From Halapricum hydrolyticum (GTDB lineage: Archaea > Halobacteriota > Halobacteria > Halobacteriales > Haloarculaceae), in assembly GCA_025517565.1 (NCBI GenBank), contig JAOPKD010000014.1, positions 1-64,000 on the forward strand: DNA of 64,000 nt. Reading direction: 5' to 3'. The first letter of the stretch is position 1, and each line of letters opens with the position of its first letter. The notes beneath the pieces are model-generated. The model was not told where the DNA came from, ran no database searches, and was given only the letters and a program-made list of their open reading frames with translations. The translations under genes were made by a program, and so were the position numbers. This document shows, one piece after another, positions 48,740 through 60,589 of the stretch.

Positions 48740-51253
48740 ATGATCCAGACATTGATCGACCGTCTCGTCTCCGTCGTCACAGCCCACAGCAAGGTGACGA
48801 TCGGGGTCGTATTGCTGGCGACAGTGGTGGTCGGGACCGGCGCAACGTCCATTCCTGGGCCGACGGAGGACGCATTCGCCTCCGACAGCATCGAACAGGA
48901 GAAACTGGATTACATCGACGCGAACTACGGCGAGGACACTGAAGACGCCACGTCGGTTCCGGTGTACGTCCAGAACAGGGGTGGGAACGTTCTCTCGAAA
49001 GAATCGATGCTCGCAACGCTCCGCTTCCAGCAGACGGTGCTGGATGAGGAGGCAGTCAGAGACATCGCCAATCCGCAGGTTCCAGTCGTCGACGTTTCCA
49101 ACCGGGTCGCGGTTCGACTGGCCGGTGATCCGCAAGCCGATCTCCAGACCCAAATCGACGCGCTGGAACAGGCCGACGAAGCGGAGGTCCGTGACACTGT
49201 GATTCGCGTCCTCGAGGAAGAGCAACAGGTACTGGGACTGATGCCCCGGACCTACGACCGGGGGACGGCCACGGCAGAGTCACGGACGATGGTGTTCGTC
49301 TTCGAGGGCGAACCACAGGAAGCGTTCGAGCTCACTGGGCCGGTCGCCGACGCCCAACAGGTGTTATTTGAGCGGATCAACGACGGCGAGGCGGAGGACA
49401 ACTACTTCATGCTTACCGGTCCAGCGTTGCAGGAACTCCAGGTTCAGGCAACGACCGACACGCTGTTGCTCATCGGTCCGATTGCGCTCCTCTTGATTCT
49501 GATTGCGCTCACATTCGCCTATCGTGACGTCCTCGACGTTCTGGTTGGGATGTTCGGTGTCCTGCTGACGCTCGTGTGGATGTTCGGGCTTCTTGGCTGG
49601 TTGAACGTCCCGTTCGGAAACGCCTCGATCATCGCACCCATTCTGTTGATCGGGCTGAGCATCGACTACGGATTACACGTCTTCATGCGGTACCGGGAGG
49701 AACGGTCTGGTGGCGAGAGACACACGCTCGCAGAGGCAGGCGAGGAGCGAGACCGGGGAATCCGTCCGTCCATGCAGCGTGCGCTCGGTGGGGTCGGGAT
49801 CGCGCTCTTGCTGGTAACGATGACGACCGCAATCGGATTCCTGTCGAACGCGACGAGCCCGCTGTCGGACATTCGAGTCCTCGTCATCGCTACTGCGCTC
49901 GGTGTCGTCGCCGCGTTCGTCGTGTTCGTGACGATCGTTCCCGCGTTGAAGGTCGAACTCGACAGTCTCGCCGAGCGATTCGGCCGTGATCGGCGCAAAC
50001 CGGCCCTCGGTATCGGATCCGGGCGCGTGCGGCGCTTTCTCACCGCCGGCGTTTCGGCGGCACGTCTCTCCGCAGTGAGTGTCGTCGTCATCGCACTCCT
50101 GCTCACTGCCGGTGGCATCCTCGCGTTCGGAGCGCTCGATACGAGTCTGGCGTATGAACCCGATCAGCCGGCCCAGTGGCAACAGGATCTCCCTGAGCCA
50201 TTCGGGATGGACGAGTACGAGTACCTGAACAACGCGGGATACGTGCAGGAGAATTTCATGCGATCCGGTCCGGGTGTGACCTCCGGACAGATCCTGATAG
50301 AGGGGGACGTAACCACTGCGGAGACGCAGCTACGAATGTCGCGTGCACAACGGACGTTTGTCGAGTCCGGCGTCGCCTTCCAGCGAGCGGATGGAACGAC
50401 GGACGTCCAGAGTCCCCTCACGGTGATGCGTGTGACCGCAGCCGAAAACGAGAGCTTCGCCGCGACGTTCGAGGCGGCAGATGCGACGGGGGACGGCGTT
50501 CCGGACCGGAACGTCCGCGAGGTGTACGACGCGTTGTTCGAGGCTGCGCCGGACCGGGCCGCAGCTGTCATCGAGCGACGCGACGGTGAATATCGCTCGG
50601 CGCGCATCATCATGCCCGTCAGACAGGACGCTGATTTCCGTGACTCGGCGAATGCGATGCGAGACAGTGCCAGTATTATTGACGCCGGCCCGGATGTGAC
50701 AGCCACCGCGACGGGTGAGGACGTTATCTTCCTCGTCGAAATAGACATTCTCACTGACAACGTCATCCAGACGCTTCTCATTGCACTCGGCGTCATCTTT
50801 CTGTTGTTGATGGTCTTCTATCGCCTCAAGGAATCGAGCGCGAGTCTGGGGGCAGTGACCGTCGCTCCGATCGGAATGGTCGTCACGTGGGTCTTCGGGG
50901 CGATGTGGGTGTTCGACGTCCCGCTGACACTGCTCACTGCGTTGCTCATGAGCCTCGCGATCGGCCTCGGGACTGACTACACGATTCACATCAGCGAACG
51001 GTTCGCACAGGAACTGCAGCGAACGCCGGACGTCATGGCGGCCCTGGAGTCGGCGACAGCCGGGACTGGTGGGGCACTCCTCGGGAGTACCGTGACCACG
51101 GTGGCGGCGTTCGTGACGCTCTCGCTGTCGGCGTTTCCGGACGTCCGCCAGATCGGATTTCTGGTCGCGTTCGCACTTCTCAGTTCGTTCGTGGTCGCGG
51201 TTTTCGTCCTCCCGAGTATCCTGAAACTGTGGGCTCGGTTCGGGGAAGCGTAG
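48740..51253 (+). CDS. RND-superfamily transporter (MMPL/HAE3 type)
   Basis: An 837-residue membrane transporter with two repeated halves. Each half has one N-terminal helix, a large external domain (about 40-230 and 430-650) and a five-helix sterol-sensing-like bundle. The proton-relay region LIGLSIDYGLHVFMRY in half one and LAIGLGTDYTIHISERF in half two are the typical RND motifs. It should move hydrophobic or lipid-like molecules using the proton or sodium gradient. The partner and cargo are unknown. Confidence 0.9.
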   Translation: MIQTLIDRLVSVVTAHSKVTIGVVLLATVVVGTGATSIPGPTEDAFASDSIEQEKLDYIDANYGEDTEDATSVPVYVQNRGGNVLSKESMLATLRFQQTVLDEEAVRDIANPQVPVVDVSNRVAVRLAGDPQADLQTQIDALEQADEAEVRDTVIRVLEEEQQVLGLMPRTYDRGTATAESRTMVFVFEGEPQEAFELTGPVADAQQVLFERINDGEAEDNYFMLTGPALQELQVQATTDTLLLIGPIALLLILIALTFAYRDVLDVLVGMFGVLLTLVWMFGLLGWLNVPFGNASIIAPILLIGLSIDYGLHVFMRYREERSGGERHTLAEAGEERDRGIRPSMQRALGGVGIALLLVTMTTAIGFLSNATSPLSDIRVLVIATALGVVAAFVVFVTIVPALKVELDSLAERFGRDRRKPALGIGSGRVRRFLTAGVSAARLSAVSVVVIALLLTAGGILAFGALDTSLAYEPDQPAQWQQDLPEPFGMDEYEYLNNAGYVQENFMRSGPGVTSGQILIEGDVTTAETQLRMSRAQRTFVESGVAFQRADGTTDVQSPLTVMRVTAAENESFAATFEAADATGDGVPDRNVREVYDALFEAAPDRAAAVIERRDGEYRSARIIMPVRQDADFRDSANAMRDSASIIDAGPDVTATATGEDVIFLVEIDILTDNVIQTLLIALGVIFLLLMVFYRLKESSASLGAVTVAPIGMVVTWVFGAMWVFDVPLTLLTALLMSLAIGLGTDYTIHISERFAQELQRTPDVMAALESATAGTGGALLGSTVTTVAAFVTLSLSAFPDVRQIGFLVAFALLSSFVVAVFVLPSILKLWARFGEA

Positions 51254-51393
51254 AGTAGCCTACCATTGTGACTGCTATAGCGATTTGCCACTCTGACCGC
51301 CCGCCGAAAGACTCGTCGAGCTCGACTTCCGAGCCTTCGTTCACGAGGACGCAGTCGGGCGACCAATGCAGAACAGACGTACAGCAGTCCGCA
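51254..51393. other. Intergenic stretch with a possible gene remnant
   Basis: On the minus strand a frame reading HWSPDCVLVNEGSEVELDES and on to GGRSEWQIAIAV looks protein-like but has no start and no family that I recognise. It follows the thiC remnant stop. It may be the relic of a gene that stood next to thiC. Confidence 0.3.
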
Positions 51394-51826
51394 TCAATCG
51401 TCGGCGTGACACTCTGGCGTGAACGTTACGCCGTCGATCTCGATCTCCTCGGGGACGCCGCTGGCGTCGTGCGTGCCGACCGGCGGCCGGCTCGCCTCGG
51501 CTGCGGGCGAGTTCTCGAGGTCTGTTCCCGTCTCTAGCGCGCCCATTTCGCCGTCGCCGTCCCTGGCGTCTTGATCGATTCGCATCGAACAGAACTCGAC
51601 GCCACACATCGAGCAGAAGCGGGCCTCCTTGTAGTTGTCCTCGGGGAGCGTCTGATCGTGATAGGCTTTCGCCCGCTGGGGATCCAGCGCGAGGTCGAAC
51701 TGCTCGCGCCAGTCGAACTGATAGCGGGCCTCGGAGATGGCGTCGTCCCAGTCCCGTGCTCCGGGGAAGGTCGTTGGCGACGTCGGCGGCGTGGGCACTT
51801 CTCCGACCGGCTACGCGATAAGGTTC
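51394..51826 (-). pseudogene. thiC: Remnant of thiC (phosphomethylpyrimidine synthase)
   Basis: Only the C-terminal end of ThiC is left: [11 protein letters not shown], then after a frameshift near 51770 [18 protein letters not shown], and on to the iron-sulfur motif [13 protein letters not shown]. ThiC is a radical SAM enzyme of about 450-600 residues that makes the thiamine pyrimidine. Everything before about residue 400, with the substrate-binding barrel, is missing, so this copy cannot work. It lies between the RND gene and the carB promoter. Confidence 0.82.
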
Positions 51827-51965
51827 CTGTAGCAACGATCGCCAGTCACACGGCACTCGGACCGTCCCGGTGTGACACTCGCCCACATTACGATTTCCGA
51901 AACTCGATTTCGAGGTTCGTAATCTTTCGCCGGACTTATTACGATGTGCGGACTCCGGTGGGACA

Positions 51966-55196
<3,231 letters not shown>

Positions 55197-55205
55197 TCAC
55201 GGGGA

Positions 55206-55904
55206 TCAAACAGAAGCGCGACGACTTCGTTCTCTGAGTTCCCGTTCGGCGTCAGTTATCGTCTCCGCGACGGTCTCGAACGCCTCGACGACCGGACTGT
55301 CCGGACAGGCGTCACGAACCGGTTGCCACGTGCGCTGGGCCCGGGAGACGTCGTCGTGACGTTCGATCGTGACCGCCGGTGCGCCGATCGCCCGTTCGAG
55401 CCGGTCGGCGATCACCTCGTCGTCGGTCGATTTGTTGAGCACGGCCGAGACGACTGGCGTCTCGAGTGCCCGTGCCAGCTGGCGCGTCCGGAGCGCACTC
55501 GACAGCCCCGCACGCGTCGGGACGGTCACCAGGACGGCGGCGTCGGCACTGAACAGTTGCGAGCCGACGTCTGCACCCATGCCGGCAGGACAGTCTACGA
55601 TCACCCGGCCGTACCGGCGATCGAGCGGACCGACGGCGTCGGTGATCCGTTCCAGATCGGCGGCCCGCGCCCCGGCGAGCGTCCGACCGCAGGGGAGTAC
55701 GTCGACGGTTCCGATCCGCTCGACGGCATCGAGCGGGGACGCACGCCCGGCGAGCACGTCGTGGAGGTCCGGCCCCCGCCCCCAGGGGAGATCCGGCGTC
55801 GTGAGGTCACCGTCGACGACGACAGCGTCGAGTTCGCGGGCGAGATTCAACGACACCGTCGATTTGCCGACGCCGCCCTTGCCACCACACACGGCCAGGA
55901 TCAT
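55206..55904 (-). CDS. MinD/ParA-like P-loop ATPase
   Basis: A 232-residue deviant Walker ATPase starting MILAVCGGKGGVGKSTVSLN, with the second motif VVVDGDLTTPDLPWG and the switch VIVDCPAGMGADVG. It lacks the C-terminal amphipathic helix typical of membrane-bound MinD, so it is a MinD-like paralogue. It overlaps the upstream haloarchaeal gene by 4 nt and works in an unknown context. Confidence 0.88.
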   Translation of the reverse strand: MILAVCGGKGGVGKSTVSLNLARELDAVVVDGDLTTPDLPWGRGPDLHDVLAGRASPLDAVERIGTVDVLPCGRTLAGARAADLERITDAVGPLDRRYGRVIVDCPAGMGADVGSQLFSADAAVLVTVPTRAGLSSALRTRQLARALETPVVSAVLNKSTDDEVIADRLERAIGAPAVTIERHDDVSRAQRTWQPVRDACPDSPVVEAFETVAETITDAERELRERSRRASV

Positions 55905-56275
55905 GGCTCGTCGGCGAACAGTGCTGTCGGCGGTGCCCATCCCTCCAGTTTTGCGACGACCTCCTCCGGGTCGGATTCGTCGTTGTGCGCTCGCTTCGCC
56001 TCCACGAGCTCGACCGGATCGAGGCCTGGAACCTCGGGAAGCGTTGCCGGGCTCGCGAACCCAATCCCTCGCGTCCGTCCCGGCCTGATCGTCCCCGTCC
56101 AGACCCCGTCGTCCCAGTCGGGCGCGTCGACGACGCCCGTCCGCGGCGCCCAGACCGGCCCGTCGAGCCTGCTCCGAATGGTGACGCGCTGGGGCGTCCG
56201 CCGGGCGTTCGACACCCGAACCGAAACGAGGGTCACGGCGTCGCGCCTGCTGGCGTCCGACTCGATCGAGACCAT
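55901..56275 (-). CDS. Haloarchaeal conserved protein (DUF7857-like), partner of the MinD-like ATPase
   Basis: A 124-residue beta-rich protein (VTLVSVRVSNARRTPQRVTI, then DGPVWAPRTG and GFASPATLPE) with an acidic C-terminal helix. I recall it as a haloarchaeal DUF of unknown role, often next to a MinD-like ATPase. Its stop overlaps the ATPase start (ATGA), so the two are co-translated. The ATG at 56275 fits the TATA box at 56298-56305. Confidence 0.7.
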   Translation of the reverse strand: MVSIESDASRRDAVTLVSVRVSNARRTPQRVTIRSRLDGPVWAPRTGVVDAPDWDDGVWTGTIRPGRTRGIGFASPATLPEVPGLDPVELVEAKRAHNDESDPEEVVAKLEGWAPPTALFADEP

Positions 56276-56297
56276 ACGGCTACTCGCCGCGCATTCG

Positions 56298-56355
56298 TAT
56301 ATAAATGTGGACACGGCTACTGGTGGCCGTGGTCGGTTCCGGGAGAGGGTATAAG
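56298..56355. promoter_or_regulatory. Divergent promoter region between the MinD-like and Mrp operons
   Basis: TATATAAA (56298-56305; TTTATATA read on the minus strand) lies 23-30 bp before the minus-strand gene. GTATAAGTTT (56349-56358) lies 22-31 bp before the Mrp operon start at 56380. Both spacings fit leaderless archaeal promoters. Confidence 0.6.
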
Positions 56356-56379
56356 TTTGCCGGGTCGTACAGAGGTTCC

Positions 56380-57243
56380 ATGGCCGACACATCTCGACTC
56401 CTCGTCGCCGGCGCCGCCGAGCCAACGCTCCAGTACGCGCTCGCGGAAGCCCGCGACGCCGTCGTCGAATCCGGAACCCCGGTAGAGGTCGTCGTTCTCG
56501 TCGATCCCGACGAGAGAGCCGCCGTCGAGCGGCGACTCGGGGGGCTCGACGTCCCTCCGGGGGTGACCGTCCGGGTCGTCGACACGGCGGACGCGCTGGC
56601 TGCGATCCGGGCCCGTGCCGACGACGCCGAGCAGATTCTCGTCGATCCCGGGACGCTCGGGCCCGACGCCGTCCGCGAGGCCACAGAGACGCCGATCGAA
56701 CTCGCTCCGGCGGGCCGGCAGACCCGCCACCCTCGACTTCGCCACCGCGCGACGACCCGACGGTTCGTCGGCACCTTCCTCGTCTCGTACGCGTTCTACC
56801 TCCTTCTGGGCGACCCGCTCGACCCGTTCGATCTCGTGACCGGCGCTGCGGCCGCAGGCGTCGTCGCCGCGACCCTCGCGCCCGTCGTCTTCGATACCGA
56901 GCCGACAGTCGGGCGGACCCTCCCCCGGATCGCGCGAGCGACGCTGTTCCTTCCGTACCTGCTCTACGAGATCGTTCGCGCCAACGTCGCTATCGCGGCG
57001 GTCATCCTCAGCCCGTCGCTTCCGATCGATCCCGAGACCGTTGTCTTCCAGCCGGACGTCGAGGATCGCTTCGGCCGGGCGGTGCTGGCCAACGCCATCA
57101 CCCTGACCCCGGGGACGCTCACCGTCGACGCCGACGAGGAGGGGCTGCTCGTCCATTCGCTGACTGCCGAGAGCCGCGAGGGACTGGCCGGCGGGCCGCT
57201 GGAGCGAGCCGTCCGGTTCGTCTTCGAGGGGGGAGCGTCGTGA
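56380..57243 (+). CDS. mrpE: Mrp antiporter subunit E with soluble N-terminal domain
   Basis: The C-terminal half (about 125-287, RRFVGTFLVSYAFYLLLGDP, then TPGTLTVDADEEGLLVHSL) is a complete MnhE/MrpE subunit. The first 115 residues form a soluble alpha/beta domain (SRLLVAGAAEPTLQYALAEA, VLVDPDERA, ILVDPGTLG) that looks UspA-like. Bacterial MrpE proteins lack it. It could bind a nucleotide or regulator on the cytoplasmic side of the complex. First gene of an eight-gene operon with overlapping starts. The ATG at 56380 is used. Confidence 0.87.
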   Translation: MADTSRLLVAGAAEPTLQYALAEARDAVVESGTPVEVVVLVDPDERAAVERRLGGLDVPPGVTVRVVDTADALAAIRARADDAEQILVDPGTLGPDAVREATETPIELAPAGRQTRHPRLRHRATTRRFVGTFLVSYAFYLLLGDPLDPFDLVTGAAAAGVVAATLAPVVFDTEPTVGRTLPRIARATLFLPYLLYEIVRANVAIAAVILSPSLPIDPETVVFQPDVEDRFGRAVLANAITLTPGTLTVDADEEGLLVHSLTAESREGLAGGPLERAVRFVFEGGAS

Positions 57244-57506
57244 CCGAGTGGCTCCTGCTCGGGGCAGCCGGGTTCGTCCTCGCGGGGCTCGGGACGCTGT
57301 ACCGCGTGGTCGCCGGCCCGACCGTCCAGGATCGCGTCGTCGCCGTCAACGCGGTCGGGACGATCACCGTCGTCGTCCTCGCGCTGGTCGCTGCCGGCCT
57401 CGATGCGCCCGGCGTCCTCGACGTGGCGCTGGTCTACGCCCTGCTGAACTTCGTGCTGTCGATCGGGCTCGCGAAGTTCCTCGTCGAGCGCGGAGGTGTC
57501 CTCTGA
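57240..57506 (+). CDS. mrpF: Mrp antiporter subunit F
   Basis: An 88-residue small membrane protein with three helices and the MrpF signature YRVVAGPTVQDRVVAVNAVG. Its GTG start overlaps the mrpE stop (GTGA). It is part of the membrane arm of the cation/proton antiporter. Confidence 0.9.
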   Translation: MTEWLLLGAAGFVLAGLGTLYRVVAGPTVQDRVVAVNAVGTITVVVLALVAAGLDAPGVLDVALVYALLNFVLSIGLAKFLVERGGVL

Positions 57507-57534
57507 TGGCTCTCCTTCGAGGAGGTGACCGCTG

Positions 57535-57849
57535 ATGGTCGCCCCCGCCACTGCGGTCGCCGCCGCGCTCGTCGCCGGCGGGCTGGCGTTCACCGTCGTC
57601 GCCCTCGTCGGTCTCGTCCGGTTGCCCGACCTGTACAGCCGGGCCCACGCCACCTCCAAGAGCGAGACGCTGGGGGCGCTGCTCGCGCTGGCCGGCGCAG
57701 CCGTCGTCTTCGGGGCGGGTCAGCCGACGCTGAAACTCGCGCTGCTTGCGGTGTTTGTCCTCGTGACGAGCCCCACCGCCACGCACGCCATCGTCAGGTC
57801 GGCCCACGAGCAAGGTATCGAACCCTGGACCCGGGGGGACGGAGAGTGA
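57535..57849 (+). CDS. mrpG: Mrp antiporter subunit G
   Basis: A 104-residue protein with the MrpG core LVRLPDLYSRAHATSKSETL, then LVTSPTATHAIVRSAH. Three helices are predicted. Its stop overlaps the next GTG start. Confidence 0.92.
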   Translation: MVAPATAVAAALVAGGLAFTVVALVGLVRLPDLYSRAHATSKSETLGALLALAGAAVVFGAGQPTLKLALLAVFVLVTSPTATHAIVRSAHEQGIEPWTRGDGE

Positions 57850-58373
57850 CGCCGCTCGTTGCCGCGCTGCTAGCGTTCGTGGTCGCGGTCGCCGTCGTGA
57901 CCGCACTCGCCCGCGACGTCCTCGTCGCGACCGTCGCGTTCGCGGCCTACAGCCTCGGGCTGGCAGTGCTGTGGGTCGTCTTCGACGCCCCCGACGTCGC
58001 GCTGACCGAAGCCGCAGTCGGCGCCGGCGTGGTCACCGCGCTGTTCGTCGCCGTGCTCTCCCGGACGACCCGTCCCGTTGGCGGACGGTCGTTCTCGCTG
58101 TCGGTTTCACCCACCGTAGTGATCGTGGTCGGGGCGCTGACTGCGGCACTGGTCGCGACGGTCCCGTCGCTTCCGGCAGTCGGCGACCCCGATGCACCCG
58201 CGTTCGACGGTGCCGCCGCGTACTACCTCCAGGAGACGGGCGCGTACGGGATCGACAACGCCGTGACGGCAGTGCTTGTCGTCTTCCGGGGGTTCGACAC
58301 CTTCGGGGAGATCGCGGTCGTCTTCACCGCCGTCGTCGCCGTCCTGGTCGTCCGCGGGAGGGGTGACGCGTGA
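57846..58373 (+). CDS. Mrp subunit with DUF4040/MbhD and MbhE-like segments
   Basis: A 175-residue membrane protein. The N-terminal half carries the DUF4040/MbhD core (WVVFDAPDVALTEAAVGAGV) and the C-terminal part resembles MbhE (GIDNAVTAVLVVFRGFDTFGE). In bacterial MrpA these segments form the C-terminal end of the big A subunit. Here they are a separate gene, as in many archaea. The start is a GTG overlapping mrpG. Confidence 0.85.
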   Translation: MTPLVAALLAFVVAVAVVTALARDVLVATVAFAAYSLGLAVLWVVFDAPDVALTEAAVGAGVVTALFVAVLSRTTRPVGGRSFSLSVSPTVVIVVGALTAALVATVPSLPAVGDPDAPAFDGAAAYYLQETGAYGIDNAVTAVLVVFRGFDTFGEIAVVFTAVVAVLVVRGRGDA

Positions 58374-58786
58374 AACCCTACCACGAGAGCCCCGTCGTCA
58401 CCCACACGGTCCGGGTAGTCGCGCCCTTCATCCTCACGTTCGGGCTGTTCACGCTGCTGCACGGCACGAAGTCGGTCGGCGGTGGGTTCCAGGGCGGCGT
58501 CATCGTCGCCAGCGTCGCCGTCCTCTTCGCGTTCGCCTTCGGCGTCTCCCAGACCGAGGCCACGCTTCCCGGCGTCCGCATCGTCGCTTTCGCCGCGCTC
58601 GGTCTGCTGTCGTTCGCCGCCGTCGCCGGGGCCGCCCTCGTGGTGGGTCGGCCGTTTCTGGATACCACGGCCTTCGGCGTCTCGCCGGTCTACCCCGTCG
58701 AGGTGATCGAGGTCGCCATCGGCGTCACCGTCGCCAGCGTCGTGACCGGGCTCTTCTTCGAACTCGCGAGGGCCGACGATGCTTGA
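58370..58786 (+). CDS. mrpB: Mrp antiporter subunit B
   Basis: A 138-residue MnhB protein with four helices and the motif LHGTKSVGGGFQGGVIVA. It overlaps the genes on both sides by 4-8 nt. The subunit is part of the membrane arm of the complex. Confidence 0.92.
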   Translation: MKPYHESPVVTHTVRVVAPFILTFGLFTLLHGTKSVGGGFQGGVIVASVAVLFAFAFGVSQTEATLPGVRIVAFAALGLLSFAAVAGAALVVGRPFLDTTAFGVSPVYPVEVIEVAIGVTVASVVTGLFFELARADDA

Positions 58787-59129
58787 GCGACTGCCGTATC
58801 TCGCGGCCATCGCCCTGGTCGGGATCGGCCTGGCCGTCCTCGTCGACGACGAGCACCTCGTCAAGAAGGTCCTGGGGCTGAACGTCTTCCAGACAGGTAT
58901 CTTCCTGTTCTTCGTGACCGCGGCGGCACGAGAGGGCGGGAGCGCACCCAACGTCGCGAAGGCAGGCCCGTACGCCAACCCGCTGCCGCAGGTGCTCATC
59001 CTGACGGCTATCGTCGTCGGCGTCTCGGTGACTGCGGTGGCGCTGGCGTTGCTGGTCAGGATCCACGCCGAATACGGGACGCTCAGGGAAGACGCCGTCA
59101 GGGCAGCCATCGAGGAGGGTCGAGAGTGA
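58779..59129 (+). CDS. mrpC: Mrp antiporter subunit C
   Basis: A 116-residue NuoK-like protein with three helices (LLVDDEHLVKKVLGLNVFQT is the most conserved loop, read as VDDEHLVKKVLGL). The conserved Glu of NuoK lies near EHLVKK. It overlaps mrpD by 4 nt. Confidence 0.9.
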   Translation: MLERLPYLAAIALVGIGLAVLVDDEHLVKKVLGLNVFQTGIFLFFVTAAAREGGSAPNVAKAGPYANPLPQVLILTAIVVGVSVTAVALALLVRIHAEYGTLREDAVRAAIEEGRE

Positions 59130-60589
59130 TCGACCCGGCACTCCTCGTCGCGGTACCGCTGGCCGGGAGCGCCCTCCCGGCGGTGGCGTCACGTCTGCGC
59201 CCGCGGACCGGCTGGCCGCTGGCGCTCGGCGTCTTGCTCGTCCAGAGCGTCCTCGCCGTGTGGGTTGCCGCCGCGGCGCTGGCCGGTGACCCCGTCCGGA
59301 CGCAGGTCGCCGGGATTCCCGCGCCGTTCGGCATCGGTCTGCTGGTCGACGCGCTCTCCGCGCCGTTCGTCGTCCTGATCGCGCTCGCGGCTCTGGCCGT
59401 GCTCGCGTACACGCGCCGGGGCGGTCCGCGCTCGGGGGCGTTCTACAGCCTCTATCTCCTGTTGATCGGTGGGTTGACCGGTGTCTGTGTCACCACAGAC
59501 GTGTTCAACCTCTACGTCTTCCTGGAGATCAGCGGACTGGCCTCTTACGGCATGGTCGCCCAGGCGGACCGCGGCGCGGCCGCGCTGGCGGCACTGAAGT
59601 ACCTCCTCGTGGGCACCGTCGGCGCGTCGCTGTACCTCTTCGGGGTCGGCTACGCCTACGTGGCGACCGGGACGCTGGATATGGCCGCGCTCCGGGCCGC
59701 GCTTCCGGCCGCCAGCGATCCCCTCGCGCTCGCGGCACTGGGATTGATGGTTCTCGGACTGTCGGTGAAAGTGGCGCTGTTCCCGCTGCACACCTGGAAA
59801 CCGGACGCCTACGAGGCCGCGCCGCCGGGCGTCGCGGCGCTGCTTGCTGCGCTGGCCTCGACAGTCGCGGCCTACGCTCTCGGGCGACTCCTGCTCGCGG
59901 TGTTCCCCGGCGTCGCCGAGGCCGTCGTCGACGCCGCGCTCCTGGGGCTGGCCGCCGCCAGCATCGTCGCCGGGAGTCTGCTGGCGTACCGCTCCGAGTC
60001 GGTCGCCCGTCTGCTCGCGTACTCTTCGCTCGCGCAGTTCGGCATCGTCGTCGTCGGGTTCGTCGTCGCCACGCCGACCGCCATTGCCGGTAGCGTCGTC
60101 CACCTGATCGGCCACGCCGTGATGAAAGCTGGGAGTTTCCTCGTCGTCGGTCTGCTCGCGCGGACGCACGACGTTCGGACCGTGGCGGAGTACGCCGGGC
60201 TGGCCCGTCGTTCCCCGTATGTCTCGGCCGGCTTTGCCGTCCTCGCGCTCGGGTTGATCGGCATCCCGCCGACCGTCGGCTTCGCCGGGAAGTTCTACAT
60301 CGCGCTGGGCGCGATCGAGGCCGGTTCGTGGACCGCCGCCGCGCTCGTGCTGGCGAGCACGCTGTTCGGGCTTGTCTATCTCGGCCGGGTCCTCGAACGG
60401 ATGTACGTCGGGGAGGGTGACACCCATGCCGGGCCCACTGGAGCGGCCTCACCTGGGATGTACGCCGCTGTCGCCGTCGCCGTGCTCGCGACGCTCGCGC
60501 TGGGCGGCGTCGGCCCCCTCGTCGAAGGGTGGCTCGCGCCGGTACTGGACGGGCTGGATGCCGGCCTCGCAATGGGGGTGGTCCCGTGA
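59126..60589 (+). CDS. mrpD: Mrp antiporter subunit D, first NuoN/MrpD-like subunit
   Basis: A 487-residue proton/cation-translocating subunit with about 14 helices. Key motifs are LEISGLASYGMVAQ with the conserved Glu, a Lys in GLSVKVALFPLHTWKPDAYE, and the discontinuous helix PPTVGFAGKFYIALG. This is the standard MrpD position, after mrpC. GTG start (59126) overlapping mrpC. Confidence 0.92.
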   Translation: MIDPALLVAVPLAGSALPAVASRLRPRTGWPLALGVLLVQSVLAVWVAAAALAGDPVRTQVAGIPAPFGIGLLVDALSAPFVVLIALAALAVLAYTRRGGPRSGAFYSLYLLLIGGLTGVCVTTDVFNLYVFLEISGLASYGMVAQADRGAAALAALKYLLVGTVGASLYLFGVGYAYVATGTLDMAALRAALPAASDPLALAALGLMVLGLSVKVALFPLHTWKPDAYEAAPPGVAALLAALASTVAAYALGRLLLAVFPGVAEAVVDAALLGLAAASIVAGSLLAYRSESVARLLAYSSLAQFGIVVVGFVVATPTAIAGSVVHLIGHAVMKAGSFLVVGLLARTHDVRTVAEYAGLARRSPYVSAGFAVLALGLIGIPPTVGFAGKFYIALGAIEAGSWTAAALVLASTLFGLVYLGRVLERMYVGEGDTHAGPTGAASPGMYAAVAVAVLATLALGGVGPLVEGWLAPVLDGLDAGLAMGVVP

